Source: Streptomyces albiflavescens (lineage in GTDB: Bacteria; Actinomycetota; Actinomycetes; Streptomycetales; Streptomycetaceae). From it: a stretch of DNA of 64,000 nucleotides. Under the pieces are notes generated by a model. The model saw only the letters and a program-made list of their open reading frames with translations. It had not been told where the DNA came from and made no database searches. Shown here piece by piece: positions 34,703 to 43,018 of this stretch. The DNA lies in the NCBI RefSeq assembly GCF_014645835.1, contig NZ_BMMM01000006.1, forward strand, positions 124,001 through 188,000, in the 5' to 3' direction. The stretch's first letter is position 1, and each line of letters begins with the position of its first letter. The translations under genes and the position numbers were made by a program.

Positions 34703-34706
34703 CTAG
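34634..34706. mobile_element. 73-bp CTAG-ended palindromic element (MITE-like)
   Basis: 26-bp arms (34634-34659 and 34681-34706) that are complementary except for two positions: CTAGGNCCTGTCGTCAMATT plus CCCGTC. The centre holds an inner hairpin CCGCCC TCC GGGCGG. Both ends are CTAG, compatible with a CTAG target duplication. The right CTAG forms the stop codon of the rhodanese gene. The same arm is present at 13832-13857. Confidence 0.72.
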
Positions 34707-35050
34707 AGCACGAAGCCCGGCTGACCCTTGTCGTCCACGACCGGGCGGCCGACAGCTGCCCAGACCTGCATGCCGCCGTCGACATTCACAGCGTCGATGC
34801 CCTGCTGAACCAGGTACTGCGTGACCTGGGCCGAACGGCCACCGGAGCGGCAGATCACATGGACCCGGCCGTCCTGCGGGGCCGCCTCGGTCAGCTCGCC
34901 GTAGCGGGCGACGAACTCACTGATGGGGATGTGCAGCGCCCCCTCGGCATGACCTGCCTCCCACTCGTCGTCCTCCCGGACGTCCAGCAGGAAGTCGCCG
35001 TCCGCGAGATTCCCGACCTCGACCGTGGGCACACCAACTCCGAAACTCAT
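34703..35050 (-). CDS. Single-domain rhodanese-like protein
   Basis: 115 residues. VPTVEVGNLADGDFLLDVREDDEWEAGHAEGALHIPISEFVARYGEL is the rhodanese fold entry. The active-site loop is CRSGGRS with the persulfide cysteine near residue 78, followed by AQVTQYLVQQGIDAVNVDGGMQVWAAVGRPV. A sulfur carrier or transferase is expected; the partner is unknown. The TAG stop lies in the CTAG end of the neighbouring repeat. ATG 35050 follows CGGAGGC. Confidence 0.88.
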   Translation of the reverse strand: MSFGVGVPTVEVGNLADGDFLLDVREDDEWEAGHAEGALHIPISEFVARYGELTEAAPQDGRVHVICRSGGRSAQVTQYLVQQGIDAVNVDGGMQVWAAVGRPVVDDKGQPGFVL

Positions 35051-35127
35051 GCCTCCGACGCTACCTGACCGCGTCGACAGCCCCATCCCCTGTCGACGGC
35101 CCGATCCCCTTCAGGAGCTCGGAGGCC

Positions 35128-36114
35128 TCAGGGAGCCTGGGCGATCAGCTGGGCCAGCTCCGCCTCGCGCTCGCCGACCTGGGCCAGCAGCTGTTCGGCG
35201 ATTTCCTCCAGGAGGCGGTCCGGGTCGTCCGGGGCCAGCTTGAGCATGGCGCCGATGGCGCTCTCCTCCAGTTCGTGGGCGACGAAGGTGAGCATTTCCT
35301 TGCGCTGGGCGAGCCATTCGAGGCGGGCGTACAGCTCCTCGCTGCGGCTCGGCTTCCACTCCTCGGGCGTGGGACCCGCGGCCCACTCCTCGGAGAGCTC
35401 CCGCAGCAGGGCCTCGTCGCCTCGGCTGTACGCCGCGTTCACCCGGGCGATGAACTCGTCGCGCCGCTTGCGCTCGTCCTCGTCCTGTGCCAGGTCGGGG
35501 TGGGCCTTGCGGACCAGCTCGCGGAAGAGCTTGCGGGCCTCCTCGCTGGGGCGCACGCGCTGCGGGGGCCGTACGGGCTGGTCGGTGAGCATCGCCACGG
35601 CCTCCGGGAACAGGCCCTCCGAGTCCATCCAGCCGTGAAACAGCTCCTCGACGCCGGGCATGGGCATGACCCGGGCCCGCGCCTCGTGCGCTGTGCGTAT
35701 GTCCTCCGGGTCGCCGGTGCGCGCGGCCCGTGCCTCGGCGATCTGGGCATCCAGCTCGTCGAGCCGGGAGTACATCGGTCCGAGCTTCTGGTGGTGCAGC
35801 CGCGAGAAGTTCTCGACCTCGACCCGGAAGGTCTCCACGGCGATCTCGAACTCGATCAACGCCTGCTCGGCCGCCCGCACGGCCCGCTCCAACCGCTCCT
35901 CGGGCCGTGCGGCACCCTCGGTGTCCGCGGGCTGGAGTGTCTCCGCCTCGGGCGCCGCTGCCGAGGACTTCTCGCCCTCGGGAGCCGCCTGCGAGAACCC
36001 CGTCGCGTCGGACCGGTCGGACTCGTCCGCACCGTCCTCCAGGGCACCGGACTGCTCCCGCACCCCTTCATCGGTGGGCTCGGACTGGCTCTGCTCGGCT
36101 TCCGGCGTCGTCAC
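35128..36114 (-). CDS. J-domain-containing protein
   Basis: 328 residues. After an acidic disordered N-terminus (about 90 residues, Glu/Ser/Ala-rich) comes a helical segment (AVRAAEQALIEFEIAVETFRVEVENFSRLHHQKLGPMYSRLDELDAQIAEARAAR). A J-domain-like stretch, SEEARKLFRELVRKAHPDLAQDEDERKRRDEFIARVNAAYSRGD, has the HPD motif of DnaJ co-chaperones. The C-terminus is a coiled coil (EELYARLEWLAQRKEMLTFVAHELEE). The GTG start at 36114 lacks a good ribosome site, so the mRNA may be leaderless. It probably stimulates an Hsp70 (inference). Confidence 0.8.
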   Translation of the reverse strand: MTTPEAEQSQSEPTDEGVREQSGALEDGADESDRSDATGFSQAAPEGEKSSAAAPEAETLQPADTEGAARPEERLERAVRAAEQALIEFEIAVETFRVEVENFSRLHHQKLGPMYSRLDELDAQIAEARAARTGDPEDIRTAHEARARVMPMPGVEELFHGWMDSEGLFPEAVAMLTDQPVRPPQRVRPSEEARKLFRELVRKAHPDLAQDEDERKRRDEFIARVNAAYSRGDEALLRELSEEWAAGPTPEEWKPSRSEELYARLEWLAQRKEMLTFVAHELEESAIGAMLKLAPDDPDRLLEEIAEQLLAQVGEREAELAQLIAQAP

Positions 36115-36447
36115 GCGACCAGCGTAGGCCACGCGCAGAAGGCAGTGACCGCGGAGTCCTTCGCCGAATCCACGCCCCACCGACGCCAAGCTCCGTGCCG
36201 CACCGGCGTCATGCCCCCGCACCCCACCGAAGCCAAGCCCCATGCCCCACCGGCGTCATGCCCCGTACCCCGCCGAAGCCAAGCCCCCGAGCAGCACCGA
36301 CCGGACTTCCTCGCTGGAACGCGGTGCGACACCACTGGCAGGGCGCTTCGTGCCGGTCAGTTTGTCGAAGAGGCCCACCGGATCAACCCGCTGTCGCCGT
36401 GCCGACGCGCTCTTCGCGATGCTCCGCGACGCCGCGCTCCACCGACC
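36115..36447. other. Intergenic region with 47-bp tandem repeat
   Basis: 333 bases. A minisatellite occupies 36178-36289. The remainder up to 36447 shows no start/ribosome-site pair or recognisable coding remnant. Confidence 0.6.
36178..36289. repeat. 47-bp tandem repeat
   Basis: Copies at 36178-36224 and 36225-36271, with a partial third. Each begins CACCGANGCCAAG and contains CACCGGCGTCATGCCCC. Noncoding. Confidence 0.85.
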
Positions 36448-37884
36448 TCACACCCCCAGCTCAGCCGCGATCTTCCCGTCCCGCACCGCCCCCACCAACT
36501 CCGCATGGTCGGCCTCCGTGCGGTCCGCGTACGCCACGGCGAACGACGCGACGGCCTCGTCGAGCTCCTCGTTCTTGCCGCAGTATCCGGCGATGAGGCG
36601 TGGGTCGGCGCTGTGGGCGTGGGCACGGGCGAGGAGGGCGCCGGTCATGCGGGCGTAGTCGTCCACCTGGTCGGCGGCGAGGGCGGCGGGGTCGACGCTG
36701 CCCTTGCGGTTGCGGAACTGTCGTACCTGGAAGGGGCGGCCTTCGACCGTGGTCCAGCCGAGCAGGATGTCGCTGACGACCTGCATGCGCTTCTGGCCGA
36801 GGACCACGCGGCGGCCCTCGTGCGACACGTCGGGTATCGGGTGCCCGGCGGTCGCCAGGTGCGGGAGCAGTGCCGAGGCACGGGCCTCCTTCACCTGGAG
36901 CACGAGGGCTTCGCCACGGTGGTCCAGGAGCAGCACAACGTAGGAGCGGGTGCCCACGCTGCCGGTGCCGACGACACGGAAGGCGACGTCGTGCACCGCG
37001 TACCGGGCGAGGAGCGGGAGGCGGTCCTCCGAGAGCGTCGTCAGATAGTGCTCCAGGGACGCGGCGACCGCCGCCGCCTCCGCGTCGGGTACCCGGCGCA
37101 GCACCGGCGGCGCGTCCACGAAGCGTCGGCCGCCGTCCTCCGCCGGCTCCGTCGACTTCGCGGCGAACCGGCCGCTGGTGTTGGCCCGCGCCTTCTCCGA
37201 GACCCTCTCCAGCGTGCCGAGCAGATCATGGGCGTCGGTGTGCGAGACGAGCTCCTCGTCGGCGATCGCGTTCCACGCGTCCAGTACCGGCAGCTTGGCC
37301 AGCAGGCGCATGGTGCGGCGGTACGCGCCCACGGTGTCGTGTGCGGCGGCCCGGCAGGTGTCCTCGTCCGCCCCGGCCTCCCGGCCCGCGAGGACGAGCG
37401 AGGTGGCGAGCCGCTTGAGGTCCCACTCCCAGGGGCCGTGCACCGTCTCGTCGAAGTCGTTCAGGTCGATGACGAGGCCGCCGCGCGCGTCCCCGTACAG
37501 ACCGAAGTTCGCCGCGTGCGCGTCACCGCATATCTGGGCGCCGATGCCGGTCACCGGGGTGCGCGCGAGGTCATACGCCATGAGGCCCGCCGAACCGCGC
37601 AGGAAGGCGAAGGGGGTGGCCGCCATCCTGCCGACCCGTATCGGCGTCAGCCCGGGAATCCGGCCGCGGTTGGACTCCTCGACCGCGGTCACGGCCTCCG
37701 GCCGGCCGGCGTCCACCGTCAGCTCGGCGTGCGCGCCGCGCGGGACCTGCCCACGCAGGGCCTTCCCCTCTTCTTTGGGCGAGCCCTGCACCGGCCGTGC
37801 GGCAAATCCGCGCACCGCGAATTCCCGTACCCCGAAGGCCCTGGGCGCCTGCTGCGCCGGACCCGCTGTCCCGAGCTCGGTCAT
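36448..37884 (-). CDS. DUF2252 family protein
   Basis: 478 residues. Matches the DUF2252 family, distantly related to kinase-like phosphotransferases: PFAFLRGSAGLMAYDLARTP, ICGDAHAANFGLYGDARGGLVIDLNDFDETVHGPWEWDLKRLATSLVLAGR, VGTRSYVVLLLDHRGEALVLQVKEARASAL, GQKRMQVVSDILLGWT, DYARMTGALLARAHAHSAD. The GDxHxxNFG and DxNDFDE motifs resemble an aminoglycoside-kinase-type active site, but activity is unknown. ATG 37884 is preceded by GGGGGAGG. A DnaA-box TGTGGACAA (37959-37967) lies upstream. Confidence 0.85.
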   Translation of the reverse strand: MTELGTAGPAQQAPRAFGVREFAVRGFAARPVQGSPKEEGKALRGQVPRGAHAELTVDAGRPEAVTAVEESNRGRIPGLTPIRVGRMAATPFAFLRGSAGLMAYDLARTPVTGIGAQICGDAHAANFGLYGDARGGLVIDLNDFDETVHGPWEWDLKRLATSLVLAGREAGADEDTCRAAAHDTVGAYRRTMRLLAKLPVLDAWNAIADEELVSHTDAHDLLGTLERVSEKARANTSGRFAAKSTEPAEDGGRRFVDAPPVLRRVPDAEAAAVAASLEHYLTTLSEDRLPLLARYAVHDVAFRVVGTGSVGTRSYVVLLLDHRGEALVLQVKEARASALLPHLATAGHPIPDVSHEGRRVVLGQKRMQVVSDILLGWTTVEGRPFQVRQFRNRKGSVDPAALAADQVDDYARMTGALLARAHAHSADPRLIAGYCGKNEELDEAVASFAVAYADRTEADHAELVGAVRDGKIAAELGV

Positions 37885-38062
37885 TCCGACCGCCTCCCCC
37901 GTGCACGAACATCAACTCGTGCTGACCGTACAGCCGGTCGTCGAAACGCGTCAGACCCTGTGGACAACTCCACGGCCACAGAAGTCCGGACTGCGGAGCG
38001 AGGAGAAGTGCCGGCCTGCTCGGCCACGGAGGCACCGGCCCGTCAGCCACAGAAGCACCGGG

Positions 38063-38434
38063 CTAGTTCCGGAGCTCCCTCCGGCACGGTGCGCTCTCCG
38101 GCAGGTACCTCTCCGCCCAGGAGCCGAGCTCCTTGAGCGCGGGCTCCAGCGCCGCTCCCGCCTCCGTCAGACGGTACGAGACCCGCAGCGGAGGCCCTTC
38201 GTCGACCTCGCGCACGACCAGTCCGGCCACGCCGAGTTCGGTGAGCCGGTCCGAGAGCATCCGCTCGCTGATGCCGGGGATCGCCCTGCGCAGCTCCGCG
38301 AAGTGGACAGGACGTTGCAGCAGAACGGCCACGACCAGGCCCGTCCAGCGTTTTCCGAACAGTTGGAAGACGCGCGCCATGTCGTCGTTGACCTGCTGAC
38401 ACGCCTCGGAGGCGTGGCTTCCCCGTTCCGCCAT
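38063..38434 (-). CDS. HxlR-family redox-type transcriptional regulator
   Basis: 123 residues. HxlR winged helix: C12 near the N-terminus (ASEACQQVNDDMARVFQLFGKRWTGLVVAVLLQRPVHFAELRRAIPGISERMLSDRLTELGVAGLVVREV). A second Cys is near the C-terminus (SAPCRREL). Family members often sense electrophiles or oxidants through a conserved N-terminal Cys. It is divergent from an azoreductase gene, its likely target. Confidence 0.88.
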   Translation of the reverse strand: MAERGSHASEACQQVNDDMARVFQLFGKRWTGLVVAVLLQRPVHFAELRRAIPGISERMLSDRLTELGVAGLVVREVDEGPPLRVSYRLTEAGAALEPALKELGSWAERYLPESAPCRRELRN

Positions 38435-38537
38435 GGGTTCAGAGTACTGCGCCCGCGCAAGGGGATGAAAAAAAGTAAGCTGCTGTGTTATTCATAGTCG
38501 AGTACGAAACAGAAGCCCCCTTTGCTTGGAGCACCCC
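38435..38537. promoter_or_regulatory. Divergent HxlR/azoreductase promoter region
   Basis: 103 bases with an unusually AT-rich core (AAAAAAAGTAAGC). GAGTAC occurs twice (near 38450 and near 38500). Likely contains the operator of the HxlR protein; the exact site is not resolved. Confidence 0.5.
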
Positions 38538-39191
38538 ATGGCCACCCTCCTTCACATCGACTCGTCCGTATTTCCGGGCTCCGCCTCCGCCTCCCGCACG
38601 GTGACGGACGCCTTCCGCAAGGTCTGGGAGGAGCAGCACCCCGACGGCACGGTGATCTACCGCGACCTCGCCGCGAACCCCGTGCCGCACATCACCGCCG
38701 ACGCCCACACCGCCGGCTTCGCCGCCCCGGACACCCACACCCCCGAGCAGGCGGCCGCTTTCGCCGAGCGTGTGCGGCTCATCGAGGAACTGGAGCGCGC
38801 GGACGCGATCCTGATCGGCGCGCCCATGTACAACTTCGCGATCCCGTCGACCCTCAAGGCGTGGCTGGACAACGTGATCCTCGCGGGCCGTACCGCCATG
38901 AACGAGGAGTCGAAGGCGAAGGGCACCCCGGTCACCGTGGTCGCCAGCCGCGGCGGCTCCTACGCGCCGGGCACCCCGCGCGAGGGCTACGAGTACGTGC
39001 AGAACTACCTGGAGGCCATCCTGCGCGACATGCTCGCCCTGGACCCCGACTTCATCGTCCCCGAGCTCACGATGGCGCCGCACAACCCGGCGATGGCCGA
39101 GCTGGTCCCCCTCTTCGAGGCCTCCCACAGCAAGGCCCTCGACGCCGCCGCCACCAAGGCCAAGGAGCTCACGGAGCGCCTCGCCGCGTAA
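38538..39191 (+). CDS. azoR: FMN-dependent NADH-azoreductase (flavodoxin fold)
   Basis: 217 residues. LLHIDSSVFPGSASASRTVTDAF is the FMN phosphate loop; ILIGAPMYNFAIPSTLKAWLDNVILAGRTAM is the AzoR signature around the flavin ring; VVASRGGSYAPGTPREGYEYVQNYLEAIL completes the site. It reduces azo compounds and quinones with NAD(P)H. ATG 38538 follows GGAG at seven bases. It is induced, by inference, through the divergent HxlR regulator and ends before a strong terminator. Confidence 0.9.
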   Translation: MATLLHIDSSVFPGSASASRTVTDAFRKVWEEQHPDGTVIYRDLAANPVPHITADAHTAGFAAPDTHTPEQAAAFAERVRLIEELERADAILIGAPMYNFAIPSTLKAWLDNVILAGRTAMNEESKAKGTPVTVVASRGGSYAPGTPREGYEYVQNYLEAILRDMLALDPDFIVPELTMAPHNPAMAELVPLFEASHSKALDAAATKAKELTERLAA

Positions 39192-39283
39192 CCCCTCGGG
39201 GGCTCGCCCCCACCCCAACCGCGCCGTGTGATTGTCCTCACCCTGGATGATCACACGGCGCACCCGTGCGCCCCGCGACAACG

Positions 39284-39321
39284 CAAAAGCCCCGCAGGTC
39301 CGAAGACCTGCGGGGCTTTCA
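39284..39321. terminator. Hairpin terminator between azoR and tRNA-Leu
   Basis: AAAGCCCCGCAGGTC CGAA GACCTGCGGGGCTTT, perfect 15-bp arms with flanking A and T tracts. It can end both the azoreductase transcript and the oppositely oriented tRNA transcript. Confidence 0.85.
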
Positions 39322-39325
39322 GCTG

Positions 39326-39409
39326 TGCGCGAGGGGGGAGTTGAACCCCCACGCCCTTGCGGGCACTGGAACCTGAATCCAGCGCGTCTGCCTATTCCGC
39401 CACCCGCGC
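39326..39409 (-). tRNA. tRNA-Leu (anticodon CAG)
   Basis: 84-nt class II tRNA on the minus strand. Acceptor GCGCGGG pairs with CTCGCGC, discriminator A, CCA not encoded. Anticodon arm CTGGA-TTCAGGT-TCCAG reads CAG. The long variable arm TGCCCGCAAGGGCG and the T arm GGGGG-TTCAACT-CCCCC are intact. It sits next to fhaA, as in other actinobacterial oriC regions. Confidence 0.96.
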
Positions 39410-39946
39410 ATTGGGTGTGTCGTCCGTCTCCCACCAAGTGGTGTGAGCGCCTGCCGACATCGAGAAGATTAGCACGCTGCCAGGGGTGGAATCACATCCC
39501 TTTCCCGAGGCCCCGCGGGCACATCCGGCGGGGCTCCCGCGCAGGCCACGTCCCCCGTACCGACGTCGGCGCACGTCGTACGTCTCAGCCAGAACCGGTT
39601 CACGTATCAACCTCGTACCGGTCCTGGGCATCTCTCCAGGAGCCGGACGGGCCGCACGGTCAGGTGCGGGACACTGGTGACGGGGCGCCTCTACGATCCT
39701 TGGCAGGAGTAGTGCCGGGAGGAGTTCGAAGAGGTGCCTCGGAGGGAACCTCGGGAGGGGACTTCGGAAGGCGTCGACAACCGTCGACCGGGCCGACAGG
39801 GGGAACCAGCCGATTTCCCGACGCGTGGATACGATCAGTAAGCAGTACCAGCAAGACCCGCAGGACCGGCGGGGTCGACAAGACCCGCAGGACCAGGAAG
39901 ACAACAGCAAGCTGTACCAGGACGGCTACGAAGGAGGAGGTGCCCC
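39410..39946. other. Intergenic region before the fhaA operon
   Basis: 537 bases. It must hold the tRNA-Leu promoter (TAATCT on the minus strand near 39465-39470 is a candidate -10) and the fhaA promoter. A 44-codon open frame with GTG at 39825 ends inside fhaA (39959) and carries two QDPQD repeats; there is no ribosome site, so it is not called a gene. The direct repeat CAAGACCCGCAGGACC occurs twice near 39850-39890. Confidence 0.5.
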
Positions 39947-40798
39947 ATGGGAGTCCTGAAGAAGTTCGAGCAGCGTCTCGAAGGTCTGGTCAACGGCACC
40001 TTCGCCAAGGTGTTCAAGTCCGAGGTCCAGCCCGTGGAGATCGCGGGAGCGCTCCAGCGGGAGTGCGACAACAACGCGACCATCTGGAACCGGGACCGGA
40101 CCGTCGTCCCCAATGACTTCATCGTGGAGCTGAGCACGCCGGACTTCGAGCGCCTCAGCCCCTACTCCGGCCAGCTCGGCGACGAGCTCGCCGGCATGGT
40201 GCGCGACTACGCCAAGCAGCAGCGCTACACCTTCATGGGCCCCATCAAGGTCCACCTGGAGAAGGCGGACGACCTCGACACCGGTCTGTACCGGGTGCGC
40301 AGCCGTACGCTCGCCTCCTCCAGCAACCAGCAGGCTCCCGAGCGCGCCCCCGCGGGCCCCGCCCCGGCGGCCCCGCGCGGCCAGGGTGGCTACGGCTATC
40401 CGCCCGCGGCCGCTCCCCCCATGCCGTCCGCGCCGCCGCCCGGCGGCCGGACGGGCGCGGCCCCGACGGGACAGCCGATGGGCGCACGCCCCCCGGCCGG
40501 CCCGCAGCCGGGCGCCCGTATGCGGCACTGGATCGAGGTCAACGGCACCCGCCATCAGATCTCCCGCCCGACGCTGGTGCTGGGCCGCAGCACCGAGGCC
40601 GACGTGCGGATCGACGACCCCGGCGTCTCGCGCCGGCACTGCGAGATCCGGACCGGAACGCCCTCGACGATCCAGGATCTCGGGTCCACCAACGGCATCG
40701 TGGTGGACGGGCAGCACACCACCCGCGCTACGCTCCGCGACGGCTCGCGGATCGTCGTGGGCAGCACCACCATCATTTACCGGCAAGCCGAAGGGTGA
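39947..40798 (+). CDS. fhaA: FHA-domain protein FhaA
   Basis: 283 residues. N-terminal DUF3662 domain: MGVLKKFEQRLEGLVNGTFAKVFKSEVQPVEIAGALQRECDNNATIWNRDRTVVPNDFIVELS. A Pro/Ala/Gly linker of about 60 residues follows, then a C-terminal FHA domain with LVLGRSTEADVRIDDPGVSRRHCEIRTG and LGSTNGIVVDG (the phosphothreonine-binding GR, SRRH and NG residues). It reads phosphorylated substrates of PknB and regulates peptidoglycan synthesis. ATG follows GGAGGAGG. First gene of an operon with fhaB, pstP, rodA and pbpA. Confidence 0.95.
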   Translation: MGVLKKFEQRLEGLVNGTFAKVFKSEVQPVEIAGALQRECDNNATIWNRDRTVVPNDFIVELSTPDFERLSPYSGQLGDELAGMVRDYAKQQRYTFMGPIKVHLEKADDLDTGLYRVRSRTLASSSNQQAPERAPAGPAPAAPRGQGGYGYPPAAAPPMPSAPPPGGRTGAAPTGQPMGARPPAGPQPGARMRHWIEVNGTRHQISRPTLVLGRSTEADVRIDDPGVSRRHCEIRTGTPSTIQDLGSTNGIVVDGQHTTRATLRDGSRIVVGSTTIIYRQAEG

Positions 40799-40808
40799 AG
40801 CGGGGGCA

Positions 40809-41330
40809 ATGTCAGAGCTGACCCTCACGGTCATGCGGCTGGGTTTCCTGGCCGTACTGTGGCTGTTCGTGATCGTGGCCGTGCAGGTCATCCGCAGCGA
40901 CCTGTTCGGAACGCGCGTCACACAGCGCGGCTCGCGCCGGGAAGCCAACAGGCCGCAGCAGGCCGCGCGACAGACCGCGCCGCCGCCGCAGCGCCAGCAG
41001 GCGGCACCGAGCGGCGGCGGTCGGCAGCGCCGCGGCGCCCCCACCAAGCTGGTCGTCTCCGAGGGCACCCTGACGGGCACGACGGTGGCGCTGCAGGGGC
41101 AGACCATCACGCTGGGCCGCGCCCACGACAGCACCATCGTGCTGGACGACGACTACGCGTCCAGCAGGCATGCCAGGATCTACCCGGACCGGGACGGCCA
41201 GTGGATCGTCGAGGACCTCGGCTCCACCAACGGCACGTATCTCGACCGGAGCCGACTGACGACCCCCACGCCCGTACCGCTGGGCGCGCCGATCCGCATC
41301 GGCAAGACCGTCATCGAGCTGCGGAAGTAG
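40809..41330 (+). CDS. fhaB: FHA-domain membrane protein FhaB
   Basis: 173 residues. N-terminal membrane helix (LTLTVMRLGFLAVLWLFVIVAVQVI), a Gln/Arg/Pro linker, then an FHA domain with ITLGRAHDSTIVLDDDYASSRHARIYPD and LGSTNGTYLDRSRL. In mycobacteria the counterpart links FtsW/division and the phosphatase. ATG 40809 with GCGGGGGC upstream, 10 bases after fhaA. Confidence 0.93.
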   Translation: MSELTLTVMRLGFLAVLWLFVIVAVQVIRSDLFGTRVTQRGSRREANRPQQAARQTAPPPQRQQAAPSGGGRQRRGAPTKLVVSEGTLTGTTVALQGQTITLGRAHDSTIVLDDDYASSRHARIYPDRDGQWIVEDLGSTNGTYLDRSRLTTPTPVPLGAPIRIGKTVIELRK

Positions 41331-41414
41331 TACGACAATGAGCGAGCGGAGCGAGCACGCAGCGGCAGCCCACACAACGGGCTCCGGCGCGCTCCCGACC
41401 GGAGGGTGGGCACC

Positions 41415-42992
41415 GTGCGGATGTACCCGGAGCCGACGGGCGAGGTGCGCATGAGTCTGTCACTGCGCTTCGCCGCCGGATCGCACAAAGGCATGATCCG
41501 CGAGGGCAACGAGGACTCGGGCTACGCCGGTCCACGCCTGCTCGCGATCGCCGACGGGATGGGCGGCCAGGCCGCCGGTGAGGTCGCCAGCTCCGAGGTG
41601 ATCTCCACGATCGTCGCGCTCGACGACGACGTGCCCGGATCCGACATCCTCACCTCGCTCGGCACCGCCGTACAGCGTGCCAACGACCAGCTCAGGATGA
41701 TGGTCGAGGAGGACCCCCAGCTCGAAGGCATGGGGACGACCCTCACCGCGCTCCTGTGGACCGGGCAGCGGCTCGGTCTCGTCCACGTCGGCGACTCGCG
41801 TGCGTACCTGCTGCGGGACGGCGTACTGACGCAGATCACACAGGACCACACCTGGGTGCAGCGCCTGGTCGACGAGGGACGCATCACCGAGGAAGAGGCC
41901 ACCACGCACCCGCAGCGGTCGCTCCTCATGCGCGCGCTGGGCAGTGGCGACCACGTCGAGCCCGACCTCTCCATCCGTGAGGTCCGCGCCGGCGACCGGT
42001 ACCTGATCTGCTCCGACGGGCTGTCCGGGGTCGTCTCCCATCAGACGATGGAGGACACCCTCGCCAGCTACCAGGGCCCGCAGGAGACCGTGCAGGAGCT
42101 CATCCAGCTCGCGCTGCGCGGCGGCGGCCCCGACAACATCACGGTCATCGTGGCCGACGTCCTCGACATCGACTCCGGAGACACCCTCGCCGGGCAGCTC
42201 TCCGACACCCCGGTCGTGGTAGGCGCGGTCGCCGAGAACCAGCACCAGCTGCACGACAACGGCGCCATGCAGACACCCGCGGGCCGCGCCTCCAGCCTCG
42301 GCCGTCCGGTGCCCGGACAGGGCGGGGGCGGCGAGTTCGGCCCGCCCGGCAGCGGCGACACCACCGGCTATGTGCCCACCGGCGGCTTCGGCGACTACTC
42401 CGACGAGGACTTCGTCAAACCGCGCGCCGGACGCAAATGGCTGAAGAGATCCCTCTACATCACGCTCGCCCTCGCCGTCATCGGCGGCGGCCTGTACGGC
42501 GGCTACCGCTGGACGCAGACGCAGTACTACGTCGGCACCAAGGGCGAGCACGTCGCGCTGTACCAGGGCATCAGCCAGGACCTGGCCTGGGTCTCGCTCT
42601 CGAAGGTGGAGAAGGACCACCCCGAGATCGAACTCAAGTACCTGCCGCCGTACCAGCAGAAGCAGGTCAAGGCGACCATCGCCGAAGGCGGCCTGAGCGA
42701 CGCGCAGAAGAAGATCGACGAGCTCGCCGTACAGGCCTCCGCATGCGAGAAGGACGCCCAGCGCCGCGCCGCCGAGAGCGAGAACAACTCCAAGACCGGT
42801 GAAGGCCAGGCCGGCGGAACCACGGGAACCACAAAGACCTCCCTGACGTCCAAGGCCACGTCCAGCCCGACGCCGACCCCGTCGAACTCGGCACCGTCGT
42901 CCTCCAAGTCCACGACCGCACCCACTCCCACACCCGGCCCCAGCCTCTCCGACGAAGAGCAGAAGCTGGTCTCGCTGTGCGGTAAGCAGTAA
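41415..42992 (+). CDS. pstP: PP2C-type Ser/Thr phosphatase PstP
   Basis: 525 residues. PPM/PP2C catalytic domain about 13-250: FAAGSHKGMIREGNEDSGYAG, LLAIADGMGGQAAGEV, LGLVHVGDSRAYLLRDG, YLICSDGLSG, GGGPDNITVIVADV (metal-binding Asp residues). Then a Gly-rich linker, one membrane helix (LYITLALAVIGGGLYGGYRW, about 345-365) and an outer domain with a Thr/Ser/Pro tail. It reverses PknB-family phosphorylation. GTG 41415 is chosen because GGAGGG lies eight bases upstream; ATG 41451 (MSLSLRF) is also possible. Confidence 0.93.
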   Translation: MRMYPEPTGEVRMSLSLRFAAGSHKGMIREGNEDSGYAGPRLLAIADGMGGQAAGEVASSEVISTIVALDDDVPGSDILTSLGTAVQRANDQLRMMVEEDPQLEGMGTTLTALLWTGQRLGLVHVGDSRAYLLRDGVLTQITQDHTWVQRLVDEGRITEEEATTHPQRSLLMRALGSGDHVEPDLSIREVRAGDRYLICSDGLSGVVSHQTMEDTLASYQGPQETVQELIQLALRGGGPDNITVIVADVLDIDSGDTLAGQLSDTPVVVGAVAENQHQLHDNGAMQTPAGRASSLGRPVPGQGGGGEFGPPGSGDTTGYVPTGGFGDYSDEDFVKPRAGRKWLKRSLYITLALAVIGGGLYGGYRWTQTQYYVGTKGEHVALYQGISQDLAWVSLSKVEKDHPEIELKYLPPYQQKQVKATIAEGGLSDAQKKIDELAVQASACEKDAQRRAAESENNSKTGEGQAGGTTGTTKTSLTSKATSSPTPTPSNSAPSSSKSTTAPTPTPGPSLSDEEQKLVSLCGKQ

Positions 42993-43018
42993 GCAGCCGT
43001 GAGGGGCCCTGTCACACG

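Noticed and set aside
41338..41454. 38-residue frame ending in ATGA before pstP
   Set aside because: No ribosome site; composition fits chance in this high-GC DNA, and the pstP start remains better explained by GTG 41415.
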